This document shows, piece after piece, positions 55,301 to 61,034 of a stretch of DNA of 61,034 nt; position 1 is the first letter of the stretch, and each line of letters opens with the position of its first letter. The DNA lies in assembly GCA_031287095.1 (NCBI GenBank), contig JAITTG010000002.1, positions 1 through 61,034 on the forward strand. The letters run 5' to 3'. Source of the DNA: Candidatus Parendomicrobium reticulitermitis (GTDB lineage Bacteria; Elusimicrobiota; Endomicrobiia; Endomicrobiales; Endomicrobiaceae). The notes below the pieces were generated by a model, which was not told where the DNA came from, made no database searches, and saw only the letters and a program-made list of their open reading frames with translations. A program made the position numbers and the translations under genes.

Positions 55301-56687
55301 AGAAAGCGCCGCCTTGACCGCTTGTTTTATTGGAATAAAAAGACATTGTGCTGTTTGAAGTCATCGCCCCCGCCGAATTAGCAAGATAATACGCGCCGCC
55401 GCCGTCATTACCTGCGCTTGCGCTATTATTTACAAAAGTCGCCGAAACCCTGTCAAATAAAACCATTGCATTGTTCGCGTAAAACACGGCGCCAGCGCTG
55501 TCTTTATTGCTGTCGAAGTAAATAATATCATTGTAAAACCGTATGGGAGATTCATTATTGGCCACCCTGCCGTTTCCGATGAAATAAAGCAAACTGCTTG
55601 AAAAACGAACATCAGTCCCAGCCGATACATTCCAAAAATTGCCGACAACGCCGCTATTACCTCTAAAATAGGCTGTGCTTTGAGATATATTAAATATATT
55701 CGGAGCCAAAATAAGCCCTCCATCGCCTACATTATCTGTGAAATAAAGAAGACTGCTGATAAAATAGTATTTTCCATTCCCCGAGAAAACCCCTCCTCTC
55801 CACCCTCTATTATTTACAAAAGTCGCCACGCTTGAAGTGAAAGAAACTAAAGAATTGTTATCGCTTGATATAGCGCCGCCGAGACCCTGTCCATCTCCGC
55901 CGCCATGCGCCCAATTAGCGTCAAAAATGACGCTGCTTCTATCTACTTTAAACGAAGCGCCGTTCATAACTGAGAGAGCTCCCCCGGGCTCATATATGGC
56001 TGTATTCCTTATAAAATGAAGAGTAGAACCGTATATTGACGCTTGAGTTCCACTGATATACATTGCGCCGCCTCTGCCCTGATTATATTGCGGGATATTT
56101 TGTCCTTGCGAAGTATTATTCATAAAATTGAGGCTTGAATTATTGACGGTCATCGCGCCGCCGCTCATATATATAGCCCCGCCGTGTCTTTCTGCGCCTG
56201 TTCCTATCGCCTTATTATTTATAAATTGCAAAGTTGAATTGTTGACATTTATATTTGAGCCGGTAAGATAAATCGCGCCGCCATTGCCGGTATAGGCTGT
56301 ATTATTTGAAAAATTCGTTTTTGAATTGGTAAAGGTAAGAGCCGAGCCATTAGCTCTAATGGCGCCGCCATCGCCGACTCTAACAAAACTATCAAAGGTA
56401 AGATTGACATTGTCTATAAACTGAAGGGTTATCCCATTAAAACTAAAAGCCGCATAAGTATTGATTCCGCTTAAAGTATAAGGCGCGCTATTTCTAAAAA
56501 TACCGTCATAAGAAGAAACGGTTAAATTCCCCGCCCAATTAAAACCGCCGGTAAATGTAATATCAAAACTACTTCCAGCAATAGCAGACTGCAAGTCCGC
56601 AAAACTGCTGACATTAACGGCAAAACCCCTAACTCCAAACAAAAAAAGCATTGCGATAATAAAATAAATTTTTTTGATTTTTGTCAT
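46377..56687 (-). CDS. Giant Pmp-like autotransporter with C-terminal OmpA domain
   Basis: This 3436-residue surface protein starts with a signal peptide (MTKIKKIYFIIAMLFLFGV). Residues about 40-2880 form a beta-helix of GGA(I/L/V/F)(Y/F) and FxxN motifs (more than 35 GGA motifs), like chlamydial Pmp proteins. Block changes occur near residues 1300 (DIWQSAAGGDIILKQ) and 1960. A helical junction (QAKKALNDLSGAFLVNMLNR) leads to an autotransporter barrel (about 2960-3230). An acidic linker and an OmpA-like peptidoglycan-binding domain follow (about 3324-3436; IEGHTDSVGKPSQN, GRRANRRVEIFVE). The passenger would be exposed while the tail holds the cell wall. AGAGGA precedes ATG 56687; a longer upstream reading is tandem-repeat sequence. 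Confidence 0.9.
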   Translation of the reverse strand: MTKIKKIYFIIAMLFLFGVRGFAVNVSSFADLQSAIAGSSFDITFTGGFNWAGNLTVSSYDGIFRNSAPYTLSGINTYAAFSFNGITLQFIDNVNLTFDSFVRVGDGGAIRANGSALTFTNSKTNFSNNTAYTGNGGAIYLTGSNINVNNSTLQFINNKAIGTGAERHGGAIYMSGGAMTVNNSSLNFMNNTSQGQNIPQYNQGRGGAMYISGTQASIYGSTLHFIRNTAIYEPGGALSVMNGASFKVDRSSVIFDANWAHGGGDGQGLGGAISSDNNSLVSFTSSVATFVNNRGWRGGVFSGNGKYYFISSLLYFTDNVGDGGLILAPNIFNISQSTAYFRGNSGVVGNFWNVSAGTDVRFSSSLLYFIGNGRVANNESPIRFYNDIIYFDSNKDSAGAVFYANNAMVLFDRVSATFVNNSASAGNDGGGAYYLANSAGAMTSNSTMSFYSNKTSGQGGAFYIGMGSATFLNSSITFTSNSANFHGGALYLTNSAKASFINSKVNFTSNSVNNGQGGAFYLGSNSQIIFNYSAQTVVNFSYNTAQSGGAFYFADSASQISLTNTRFNFLGNYAKQNGGALYLNGQSFSVSIGGTEQFSRNSAAKNGGALYLSNGANVALNAVGAITFSANTAENQPNDIYADASVVNFVMGANNLRLEGGVKAYAGASFNYSGSGTLYFSGVNEFNQMSAFAPRNLANTITVENATWTYTSNTNLPFTGNAITFNNSRVNFISNLATAGNGGAFSAISANTFNSQNLSINFSSNSASGYGGAIYNTANSTVSLKASDGIIISGNKAAAGGGFYYGNYLLLSAGASSIRIANNSANSGASIYAPAASSITVNANTIEISSNTSGSSGGFLSASAISVLTLNITGNNTVNVFGNTASNGGFIYAIGTSKILISANQINISKNAGSGAAFYLTNSSMTIASPNAINISSNSATSGVPGGSIYASGNSNIFFNGSVNFISNSASGHGGAVYLAGNSGLFFNNSLINFISNASNSGYGGALFMPQSIASFRQTTANFTNNSANISGGAIFAPMNSSVSFNNSSVSFISNTASTNGGAIHLEGNSTVSFINTYALFSGNKANGSNNDIEFNGGGTLNINSNRNIIFNGGIRTISGTNFVNKDGVGDLIFESSAIVRLGNSDKFNLNGGKLIVKSTYVVVGGTFFAAKGTTISLVEGGLKQTTISATSATIGANLLFDVNISGAKYLADLIYVSNSLTLLGSTITAAYTGDWSGDQIVRIIESQNAINGIGNLYLYDPNNFLHLIYDTDNKWIGLIGLIWSPMADIWQSAAGGDIILKQDIVAKDYDRKPFGLPGSDNVHINGQNYAYDASKFANVGFILDNNTEYFKDISFRNFVKTSILDNGNGAVFNIRRNSYLDFSQTTNTVFSANTAQGLGGAVFSSAARAEFGGAYAPGRTNIIFNANTANSGGAIYAQYGSTINFVNAAANFSLNSASIDGGAVYAISRSNINMQTAHFNNNNAQGNGGAVYALDSYINITSGSFTDSIARSSGGAAYALGSSTLNFTNVRFVENTAVSGGAIFLDNGARAILSEISLRNNEAQKGAAVYIAGASTMTISGGADFFNNLSRAQSGAVHIANAGTLNLDMSGGNYNFRENAVSVIIPYLNGIYIENGGTLNISGANTLSFIRIDDGIEGNGTINKTANGTLLLNGSGSFFTGIFRQSAGITRVNFEPSITGSMFGGTQNYIQNSLLEIITSEPNYNVLIGTGGFLRHYNTSLNNMLNISANIGFNGSGGTMEFNRGQNLAAGRVWYDLEQKIDAGSFAGAIANHNKIVFNNAYVNLGLNKTISQPILDFTGTTEYIFRDSVISLAKLNGNSRSTWTVNFSYLGASTATLILDMTIHASGSSTTDILSADNFTAYGFGLGLNSIQNVKLVGIFNWLVNDVFTVKVLGGQASFDINNMSNIIDADGSGYLYELKVATTPIGGLYQNIDLTVYGILDHDTLYLKNINSRSVPVRSFTVPISTTGVETSTIYYINRSLTQSSVSSAYNVVTARGDFSIIGGVNQNEISSFTISGIIYGGGAKGALFDLSNITNFEILYVTISSAFAASTDYSGNGSVLRIRNSTASAALEGVRVSRNTAYSNGGAVYAVSGALEAFAGTEFLQNTAYSGNGGAVFVSNSANLGFSQTLFNANRAQGNGGAIYAQGGNIRFEGGTFSNNRAQGLGGALYLSNTASALLDGSGGMISFFGNSAGTRANDIHIAGASLDIMTDASNPIMLAGGITMASGTIKMQGQGGLFVSGYNEFRGAFNISHGILFIDGAEFNYLSGTLAVGGAVIDDRTARIEASNSIITFNGNLLVRNRTYLSDSYEIRFDNSTGAFNAAVTMSNNNTNRGVFYANNSFITVSGNLNLLNNRAANYNGQWNWDNSTMDLSNANIAATGNSVTGDRQNTGLGAVFYLRGAAKSLTHYSNVSMTLNSADGSGGALYAQDGVNLAYLGRLTLNNNASGADGGAISLKDNSSMIAAAGSFIGNSAQNGGAISADASNIAIAGGPFTNNVAQSSGGAIKLNNGGAGDFNGISFNLNKAAYGGAIFASLSALALTGGSFTGNTALASGGAAYIENGSIEWTDILFNNNTAISDGGALFFKNVQGRISAQNADIKFIGNASRKLGGAIFLENSNLVIYAQTRNISFSSNKGYFDFEDIENDIYLNGGNTLVFDASNNRQIEIKSGIRGNTNDIIIKSGGGIVSFSGDISFGGKVDLQNGTLKIATANVFINELTANAGTYLTNGFGSKVTSNFSSMTISNAIWDLGLYFIQNIGGIETDIMDAQFLDLSGLSLTVSGHGLFTYDLLNTSAAVFRADNIIGFENMSKEGNVRYSNTPFPLHYSLSMSRDGESIYLTLLGQKLEMPDLTHNESEVINVLNNVVSDDEFIEIKNTIIQMVIANQISQAKKALNDLSGAFLVNMLNRGFDSNDFAKLYWKLNKYGYEKTNESKDSWIDFSIGGSENKGGDNGKFTSDKQEILAGTDIAAWDTWKLGVYGSLVQNDYKQGANEGYIDTYEAGLYFMTFFERLNIIGNFGIGYQKWETQRDIEFLNRTANALFNASLIKGGFEADYDLYQIGNLWFKPFVSVRGAYLSIDEINEKGAGSVNLSIDPQTRFEAALTAGIKVLKSAGQFNYFAKPYYKYLLSKDDLKADLSFNDAKEGGTMDIIGMEENKDFIGAQGGIGYIFKNGLELFANADINTSLDGAYFGYLLKGGLAIRFGAVSPFKNEERALPQSEEKAKTAIVEETETFMEDEIVSQLSVSIETKEAAIEEDYELVQEEEIYIDGDAILDDVLKEEIQQSKDRKAAYQSGNSSIEAFNLSAATFQSGSARLTDNAKNSIKRIVARVKNKNFNKITIEGHTDSVGKPSQNLLLSNARAKTVYDELIKNGISKEKLQYIGFGSTIPIRSNKTLSGRRANRRVEIFVE

Positions 56688-56750
56688 AAAATCCTCTTTG
56701 ATAATTATATTTTTGACGCTGCCGACTGCTTGCCATTTATGCAACCATTG

Positions 56751-56882
56751 CGGACAATCAATGCCGTCACTGCGGACAATCAATGCCGTCATCGCGGACA
56801 ATCAATGCCGTCATCACGGACAATCAATGCCGTCATTGCGAACAATCAATGCTGTCACTGCGGACAATCAATGCCGTCATTG
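56751..56882. repeat. 22-bp tandem repeat upstream of the adhesin
   Basis: Six units of cggacaatcaatgccgtcac plus two bases start at 56751, 56773, 56795, 56817, 56839 and 56861 with few differences. They end in a palindromic repeat (56876-56905). They lie 64 nt before the adhesin ATG, in its promoter or leader. There are no unique spacers, so it is not a CRISPR array. Confidence 0.92.
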
Positions 56883-56905
56883 CGGGCTTGACCCGCAATC
56901 TCCGT
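56876..56905. repeat. Palindromic repeat copy
   Basis: A consensus copy, cattgcgggcttgacccgc followed by aatctccgtcg. It continues directly from the 22-bp array and abuts the 3' end of the GIY-YIG gene. Confidence 0.85.
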
Positions 56906-56911
56906 CGTTTG

Positions 56912-57259
56912 CTATTGTATCTTTTCGCCTTTATACCATCCTTTTGCTTCGCTAATCAACTGAACATCAACCCCCATTGACTCGGATAAATCTTTCCAAT
57001 CAGGATTCATCCCATTTATCAATTTGTTTTTCCACTCTCGTTTCCAATTTTTGAATTGTTTTTCCCTCGCAATAGCATCTTTAATAGACGCTGTCGATTC
57101 AAAATAAACCAATTTATTTATCTTATATTTGGCTGTAAAGCTATTATTGGATTTTGCTTTATGTTCTGATACTCTGCACGCAAGATTACTGGTAACACCG
57201 ATATAGAGAACATTATTATATTGATTGCTCATAAAATACACATATGCAACACCTTTCAT
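56912..57259 (-). CDS. GIY-YIG nuclease domain protein
   Basis: This single-domain protein of the GIY-YIG superfamily (115 residues) resembles YhbQ-type proteins. It shows YVYFMSNQYNNVLYIGVTSN, then the catalytic Arg (ACRVSEHK), and the Glu in AIAREKQFKNWKREWK. The closing part NPDWKDLS is typical of the group. Such proteins are often linked to repair or mobile DNA; a specific role is unknown. ATG 57259 follows AAGGATAGG. It lies between palindromic repeats. Confidence 0.85.
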   Translation of the reverse strand: MKGVAYVYFMSNQYNNVLYIGVTSNLACRVSEHKAKSNNSFTAKYKINKLVYFESTASIKDAIAREKQFKNWKREWKNKLINGMNPDWKDLSESMGVDVQLISEAKGWYKGEKIQ

Positions 57260-57280
57260 CAACCTATCCTTTACACGCCG

Positions 57281-57362
57281 TCATTGCGGGCTTGACCCGC
57301 AATCTACATCATTTGCATAAAAACGCTTCGCGGGGAGATTGCGGGTCTTGCCCGCAATGACG
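57281..57362. repeat. Full-length palindromic repeat (two inverted halves)
   Basis: The half gtcattgcgggcttgacccg (then caatct) and its inverted partner agattgcgggtcttgcccgc (then aatgac) lie about 30 nt apart. This is the clearest complete copy of the family, with arms of about 26 bp and one mismatch. Confidence 0.9.
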
Positions 57363-57421
57363 ACTAAAACTATCTGCAATTAACAACCAAAAATTATCCA
57401 TAACAACAACTAAAACTATCC

Positions 57422-57452
57422 CCTCATTGCGGGCTTGACCCGCAATCTACAT
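57422..57452. repeat. Palindromic repeat half-copy
   Basis: ctcattgcgggcttgacccgc followed by aatctac, in the 3' spacer of the citrate synthase gene. Confidence 0.8.
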
Positions 57453-57484
57453 CGTTACAATACGCAGGCGGCGGGCGCGGCGCA

Positions 57485-58858
57485 TCACATATATTGCGGC
57501 AAATACTTTTGGGCAAGTTCAAGCAATTCGTCCGTTGACATTGCGGGGACTCTGCCTGCTTTAAAAATTTCGTCTATTTCTTCTTTTATTTTTATTACCG
57601 CCGGGTCGTTTTTATTTAGTTTTGTTTCTGATTTTTTTAGCGCTTCAAGCTGCGTATTATACCAATACGCTATGCCGGCAAGACCCGCCCTATCCGTGAT
57701 TTCAACTTCAAGGGGGCGGTTTAAAATGGCTTGAGTGTCGAAAGCGCTGTATATCTCAGGCTCTTTTAATAATCCGTCGGCATGAATGCCCGCTCTTGTC
57801 ATATTGCAATTGGCGCCTACAAAAGGCTGATTTTGAGGAATATGATAATGAATTTCCTTTGTAAAATAGTCGGCAATTTCTGAAATTACGGACAAATCCA
57901 TACCGCCTGTTTCACCTCTAAACGCGGCATATTCCATAGCCAAAGCCTCAAGCGGTATATTACCCGTCCTCTCGCCTATGCCCAGCAGAGTTCCGTTGAT
58001 AGCGCAACAGCCGTAAAGCCAGCAATTTGTTGAGTTTGTCAACCCTCTATGAAAATCATTGTGAGCATGCCATTCAAGGTATTCGCTTGGAACGCCCGCA
58101 TAATGAGTAAAACCGTGCATTATACCGTTGACATTTCTCGGCATAGACGCGCCCGGATAACTTACTCCCAAACCCAAAGTGTCGCAGGCTCTTATTTTTA
58201 CGGGCATATCCGACTCTTTTGAAAGTTTCATCAATTCTACGGCAAAGGGAACAACAAAGCCGTAAAAGTCCGCCCTTGTAATATCTTCAAAATGACAGCG
58301 CGGTATAATGCCGTTTTCCAAAGACGCTCTGACTATATCCAAATACATTTCCATAGCCTCTTTTCTTGTTTTTTTGAGTTTTAAGAAAATGTGATAGTCT
58401 GAGGCGGAAGTTAAAATACCCGTTTCTTTAAGCCCCATCTCTTTTACGAGTTTAAAATCCTCTTTAGTCGCTCTTATCCAAGAAGTGATTTGCGGAAATT
58501 TATAATCCAATTCCTGACATTTGCGCAAAGCATCTCTGTCTTTTTGCGAATACAGAAAAAATTCCGATTGTCTTATTATTCCGTTTGGTCCGCTGAATTT
58601 ATGCAAAAGCGTAAAAAGATCAACAATCTGCTTGACGCTAAAAGGCGTAAAAGCCTGCTGCCCATCGCGAAATGTAGTGTCTGTAATCCAAAATTCTTTA
58701 GGGGTATTCATAGGAACGACTTCGCCGTTGAAAGGAATTCTGGGAATTTCGTTATACGGAAAAGTTTCTCTAAACAAATTGGGATGTTTAATGTCTTGCA
58801 ATTCGTGGCGGTAACTTTCGTATTCAAGTTTGTTTGTTTTTTCATTTAATTTAAGCAT
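57485..58858 (-). CDS. Re-type citrate synthase (HMGL-like)
   Basis: This enzyme of the homocitrate/isopropylmalate synthase superfamily has 457 residues and matches the Re-citrate synthase group known from Clostridium kluyveri. Features: a long N-terminal extension, FWITDTTFRDGQQAF (56-70; metal-binding Asp, catalytic Arg), CHFEDITRADFYG (188-200), WHAHNDFHRGLTNS (263-276; metal-binding His pair) and GIGERTGNIPLEA (293-305). It would condense acetyl-CoA and oxaloacetate to citrate in anaerobes. Homocitrate synthase is the main alternative. AGGAG precedes the ATG. Confidence 0.78.
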   Translation of the reverse strand: MLKLNEKTNKLEYESYRHELQDIKHPNLFRETFPYNEIPRIPFNGEVVPMNTPKEFWITDTTFRDGQQAFTPFSVKQIVDLFTLLHKFSGPNGIIRQSEFFLYSQKDRDALRKCQELDYKFPQITSWIRATKEDFKLVKEMGLKETGILTSASDYHIFLKLKKTRKEAMEMYLDIVRASLENGIIPRCHFEDITRADFYGFVVPFAVELMKLSKESDMPVKIRACDTLGLGVSYPGASMPRNVNGIMHGFTHYAGVPSEYLEWHAHNDFHRGLTNSTNCWLYGCCAINGTLLGIGERTGNIPLEALAMEYAAFRGETGGMDLSVISEIADYFTKEIHYHIPQNQPFVGANCNMTRAGIHADGLLKEPEIYSAFDTQAILNRPLEVEITDRAGLAGIAYWYNTQLEALKKSETKLNKNDPAVIKIKEEIDEIFKAGRVPAMSTDELLELAQKYLPQYM

Positions 58859-59316
58859 TTTTTTCTCCTATTGACATTCGTTCGGTTTTATTGTTCGTCG
58901 TTTGTTTTTTATCATTTCCCGTTTGGGTTCACTGTTCATACAGAGGTTTTTGGGGTTTATCGTTTTTCTGTTTTTGTCGTTTTCCCCTTTATGTATGAAC
59001 CGCGCCTCGCGAAGCATTTTGAGCGTATTTTGGCAGAATTTGTCTGCGCGCGTATAGCGGCGCTATCCACGCAGACAAACTTGTCAAAAAACGCCAAAAG
59101 GCAAAGCGACTTTCCAGTCGCACTTAACTTACAGCCAGTCGTGTGTAATCGCGGCTTCGCCGCACCTCATTGTCTGCACGCGTATAGCAGCGCTATCCAC
59201 GCAGACAAACTTGTCAAAAGACGCCAAAAGGTAAAGCGTCCATCCCGTTACACTTAACTTACAGACAGTCGTGTGTATCGCGGCTTGCCGCACATTATTG
59301 CCGTTTGTTTGAAAAA
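58859..59316. repeat. Long dispersed repeat, copy 3 (inverted, partly doubled)
   Basis: From about 58967 to 59294 lies an inverted copy of the long repeat. Its core (gtctgcacgcgtatagcagc and partner) appears twice in tandem, at about 59038-59085 and 59171-59212. Upstream sits the inverted cgtcgtttgttttttatcat...gggttcactgttc block. The frame at 58871-59257 is repeat-derived. No gene is seen. Confidence 0.85.
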
Positions 59317-60492
59317 TTATCTTTTATATAGCGGGGACATTTTTCTTAAATCCTCTACTATTTTCGGCAATACATCTAACACATAATCAATCTCTTCTTC
59401 CGTATTGTGATGACCGAAAGAAAAACGGATTGCGCCTTGGGCGGCTATTGGGTCAATGCCCATGGCGGACAATACATGGGACGGCTCAGACGAGCCTGAC
59501 GCGCATGCCGAACCTGTGGAAACCGCTATCCCCGCCATATCCAATTTTGCAAGCAAAGATTCGCCTTCTATATAATTGAAACTGATATTTAAAACATTGG
59601 ATATTGAAGTTTCAGAGTTTCCATTGATTGTTATGTCTGGAATTCTTTTGATTATTCCGTCTTGCAATTTTTCTTTTATGATTTTTATTTTTTGGGAATT
59701 TTGCGCCATAGAATCGACCGACAATTCTAAAGCCTTAGCCAAACCTACGGCATAGGCAATATTTTCCGTTCCGGGACGCATATTGTTTTCATGATGCCCG
59801 CCAAATATTATAGGAGATATATTTACTCCGCTCCTTATATACAGCGCGCCTACGCCTTTTGGACCATTGAATTTATGAGCCGACATAGCGAGCAAATCCA
59901 CGCCGAGCGTTTGGACATTTACGGAAATTTTTCCGCTCGTTTGAACGGCGTCTGTATGAAAATAAATTTTGTCTCTGCGCTCTTTATTTAAAACCGATAT
60001 GATTTTTGCGGCTTTTTCTATGGGCTGTAATGAGCCGACTTCATTGTTGGCATGCATTATGCTGACGAGCAAAGTATCTTCTCTTATAGATTTTTTGAGT
60101 TCGTCCAAAGATATGACGCCGTTTTTGTCCACGCTAAGATAAGTGACGGCAAAACCTCTTTTTTCAAGTTCTTTAAAAGAATACAAAACGGCATGATGCT
60201 CTATTTTTGTGGCAATAAGATGGCATTTTTTGCCGAATGCATTGACTGTCCCAAAAATAGCGATATTATCGGACTCCGTGCCGCAGGCTGTAAAAATTAT
60301 TTCGTCCGCTTTGGCATTGATAAGTCGGGCTGTTTTTATTCTTGCATCTTCTAACGCTTTTTTTGCTTGTCTGCCAAAACTATGAAAACTTGACGGATTT
60401 CCATATATATCGGAAAAATAAGGCAGCATTGCCTTTACCGCCGCCTCGTCTGTTATTGTTGTCGCGCTATTGTCTAAATAGATTTTGTTCAT
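59317..60492 (-). CDS. nifS: Cysteine desulfurase (NifS/IscS type)
   Basis: This PLP enzyme takes sulfur from cysteine for Fe-S clusters and thio-modifications. It shows IYLDNSATTITDEAAVKAM, GNPSSFHSFGR, ATKIEHHAVL, MHANNEVGSLQPIE, the PLP Lys207 in SAHKFNGPKGVGALYIR and the active Cys330 in STGSACASGSSEPSHVL. The length (391 residues) and long Cys loop place it in group I. AAAGGA precedes the ATG. No scaffold gene is adjacent; the NifU-like protein at 18492-18719 is a possible partner. Confidence 0.95.
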   Translation of the reverse strand: MNKIYLDNSATTITDEAAVKAMLPYFSDIYGNPSSFHSFGRQAKKALEDARIKTARLINAKADEIIFTACGTESDNIAIFGTVNAFGKKCHLIATKIEHHAVLYSFKELEKRGFAVTYLSVDKNGVISLDELKKSIREDTLLVSIMHANNEVGSLQPIEKAAKIISVLNKERRDKIYFHTDAVQTSGKISVNVQTLGVDLLAMSAHKFNGPKGVGALYIRSGVNISPIIFGGHHENNMRPGTENIAYAVGLAKALELSVDSMAQNSQKIKIIKEKLQDGIIKRIPDITINGNSETSISNVLNISFNYIEGESLLAKLDMAGIAVSTGSACASGSSEPSHVLSAMGIDPIAAQGAIRFSFGHHNTEEEIDYVLDVLPKIVEDLRKMSPLYKR

Positions 60493-60924
60493 GTTATTCC
60501 TTTACTTTTTTTACTCTCTCCGTTATGTCATGCCGCGCATCATTGCCATTTGCTATCCATTCCGTCAATTGCGGGTTTGACACAAATCTACCCACAAAGC
60601 GTTTTGAGGAAACAACGAAGATTGCGAATCTTGCCCGCGCGACGCTATAAGCACGCAACAATAACGGCAAGAAGTTCAGTTAATCAGCGCTTTCTTAATC
60701 AATTGACGGGTACCATATGGGTATGCCCATACGAAATTAAGTTATGGCGCAGTTGCCGCGCAATTTTTCAAATTGACATTTTATGTATTTGCCGCTAAAA
60801 GCTATGGCAAGCAAAAAAACAAAGACAGATTATGGAATCCGCTCCTTTTGAATCATTTTTTATTGAGATGTCTCTGATTTATGTAGATTGTAGCATAAAA
60901 ATACTTTGAATTAAGGGTAGTATA
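60493..60924. repeat. Spacer with palindromic repeats
   Basis: A divergent inverted pair lies at about 60566-60632 (tcaattgcgggtttgacac and agattgcgaatcttgcccgc). The agttaatcagcgctttcttaa motif is at about 60678-60698, and a GGGTAyyATATGGGTATGCCC-like repeat near 60710-60735. No gene is supported. Confidence 0.6.
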
Positions 60925-61034
60925 GGTGCGGCGAAGCCGCGATACACACGAATGTCTCTAAGTTAAGCGCGACTAGAAAGTCGCTTTGCCTTTTGGCGTC
61001 TTTTTACACAATTTATCTGTTTGGATAGCGCTGC
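60925..61034. repeat. Long dispersed repeat, copy 4 (cut by window end)
   Basis: ggtgcggcgaagccgcgatac onward matches copies 1 and 2 up to gatagcgctgc at the last base of the window. Confidence 0.88.

Noticed and set aside
56688..56801. Longer N-terminus for the giant adhesin
   Set aside because: The extra 38 residues come from the 22-bp array and adjacent sequence and would precede a perfect signal peptide. ATG 56687 has its own AGAGGA site.
58871..59257. 128-codon frame on the plus strand
   Set aside because: It is a translation of the inverted long repeat. The same peptide pieces appear in frames at 38594-38931 and 45185-45463.

Overview
This AT-rich bacterial window carries mostly housekeeping and central-metabolism genes, set in unusually repeat-rich spacers. 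The organism is Gram-negative: it has outer-membrane beta-barrel proteins, lipoproteins with lipoboxes and a Pmp-type autotransporter with an OmpA domain. The gene content (long PPi-dependent phosphofructokinase, Re-type citrate synthase, TRAP and Fe/phosphonate-type ABC uptake, PorV/UPF0164-like protein, giant GGA(I/L)Y-repeat adhesins) suggests an anaerobic, probably gut- or host-associated lineage. Elusimicrobiota (Endomicrobia-like) is my first guess and Spirochaetota the second. This is inferred from gene content, not from a marker phylogeny.

Layout. 1-0.7 kb: 5' part of a Pmp-like adhesin running off the window. 0.7-2.2 kb: repeat-filled spacer with a poly-G tract, a small antitoxin-like gene and a decayed VapC-like partner. 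2.2-7.2 kb (minus): ABC importer with binding protein, two different ATPases and one fused permease. 7.5-15.4 kb (minus): a complete 2-oxoacid/acetoin dehydrogenase complex (E3, E2, E1beta, E1alpha) directly downstream of a TRAP transporter (DctM, DctQ, DctP). 15.8-20.1 kb (minus): nth, suhB, an NlpE-like lipoprotein, a NifU-like protein and a porin. 20.3-24.0 kb (minus): purC-purS-purL with a tandem PurS. 24.3-25.8 kb: pstB-phoU. 26.1-28.6 kb (plus): PorV-like protein and a C-terminally shortened RelA/SpoT. 28.8-37 kb: rpmB, serS, a 25-residue Lys/Ala peptide, a membrane protein, folD, tRNA-Ser(UGA), a 2-hydroxyacid dehydrogenase, aroK and a GH15-like gene. 37-46 kb (plus): nadC-birA, NlpC/P60 lipoprotein, two small membrane proteins, ebfC, pfp, yajQ, thiL-tsaE, tsaB. 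46.4-56.7 kb (minus): a 3436-residue adhesin. 56.9-60.5 kb (minus): GIY-YIG protein, Re-citrate synthase, cysteine desulfurase.

How they work together. The TRAP importer and the dehydrogenase look like one transcription unit that takes up an organic acid and turns it into acyl-CoA. Re-citrate synthase could send acetyl-CoA towards 2-oxoglutarate/glutamate. PurC/PurS/PurL are consecutive purine genes, TsaE and TsaB belong to t6A tRNA modification, and NifS plus NifU-like serve Fe-S cluster assembly.

The main unusual signal is the dispersed repeats. At least four families occupy almost every spacer: palindromes around GCGGGCTTGACCCGC, palindromes around GCGGGTTTGAAACCCGC, an element with 12-bp terminal inverted repeats, and a roughly 240-bp unit. 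They also reach into genes. One lies in frame inside the GH15-like gene, one supplies the stop codon that ends RelA/SpoT before its regulatory domains, one forms the C-terminus of TsaE, and one interrupts the VapC-like remnant. Other notable points are an adhesin whose autotransporter barrel is followed by a periplasmic OmpA domain, a paired set of ABC ATPases whose motif defects fall on the same composite ATP site, and two genes whose promoters imply leaderless mRNAs.
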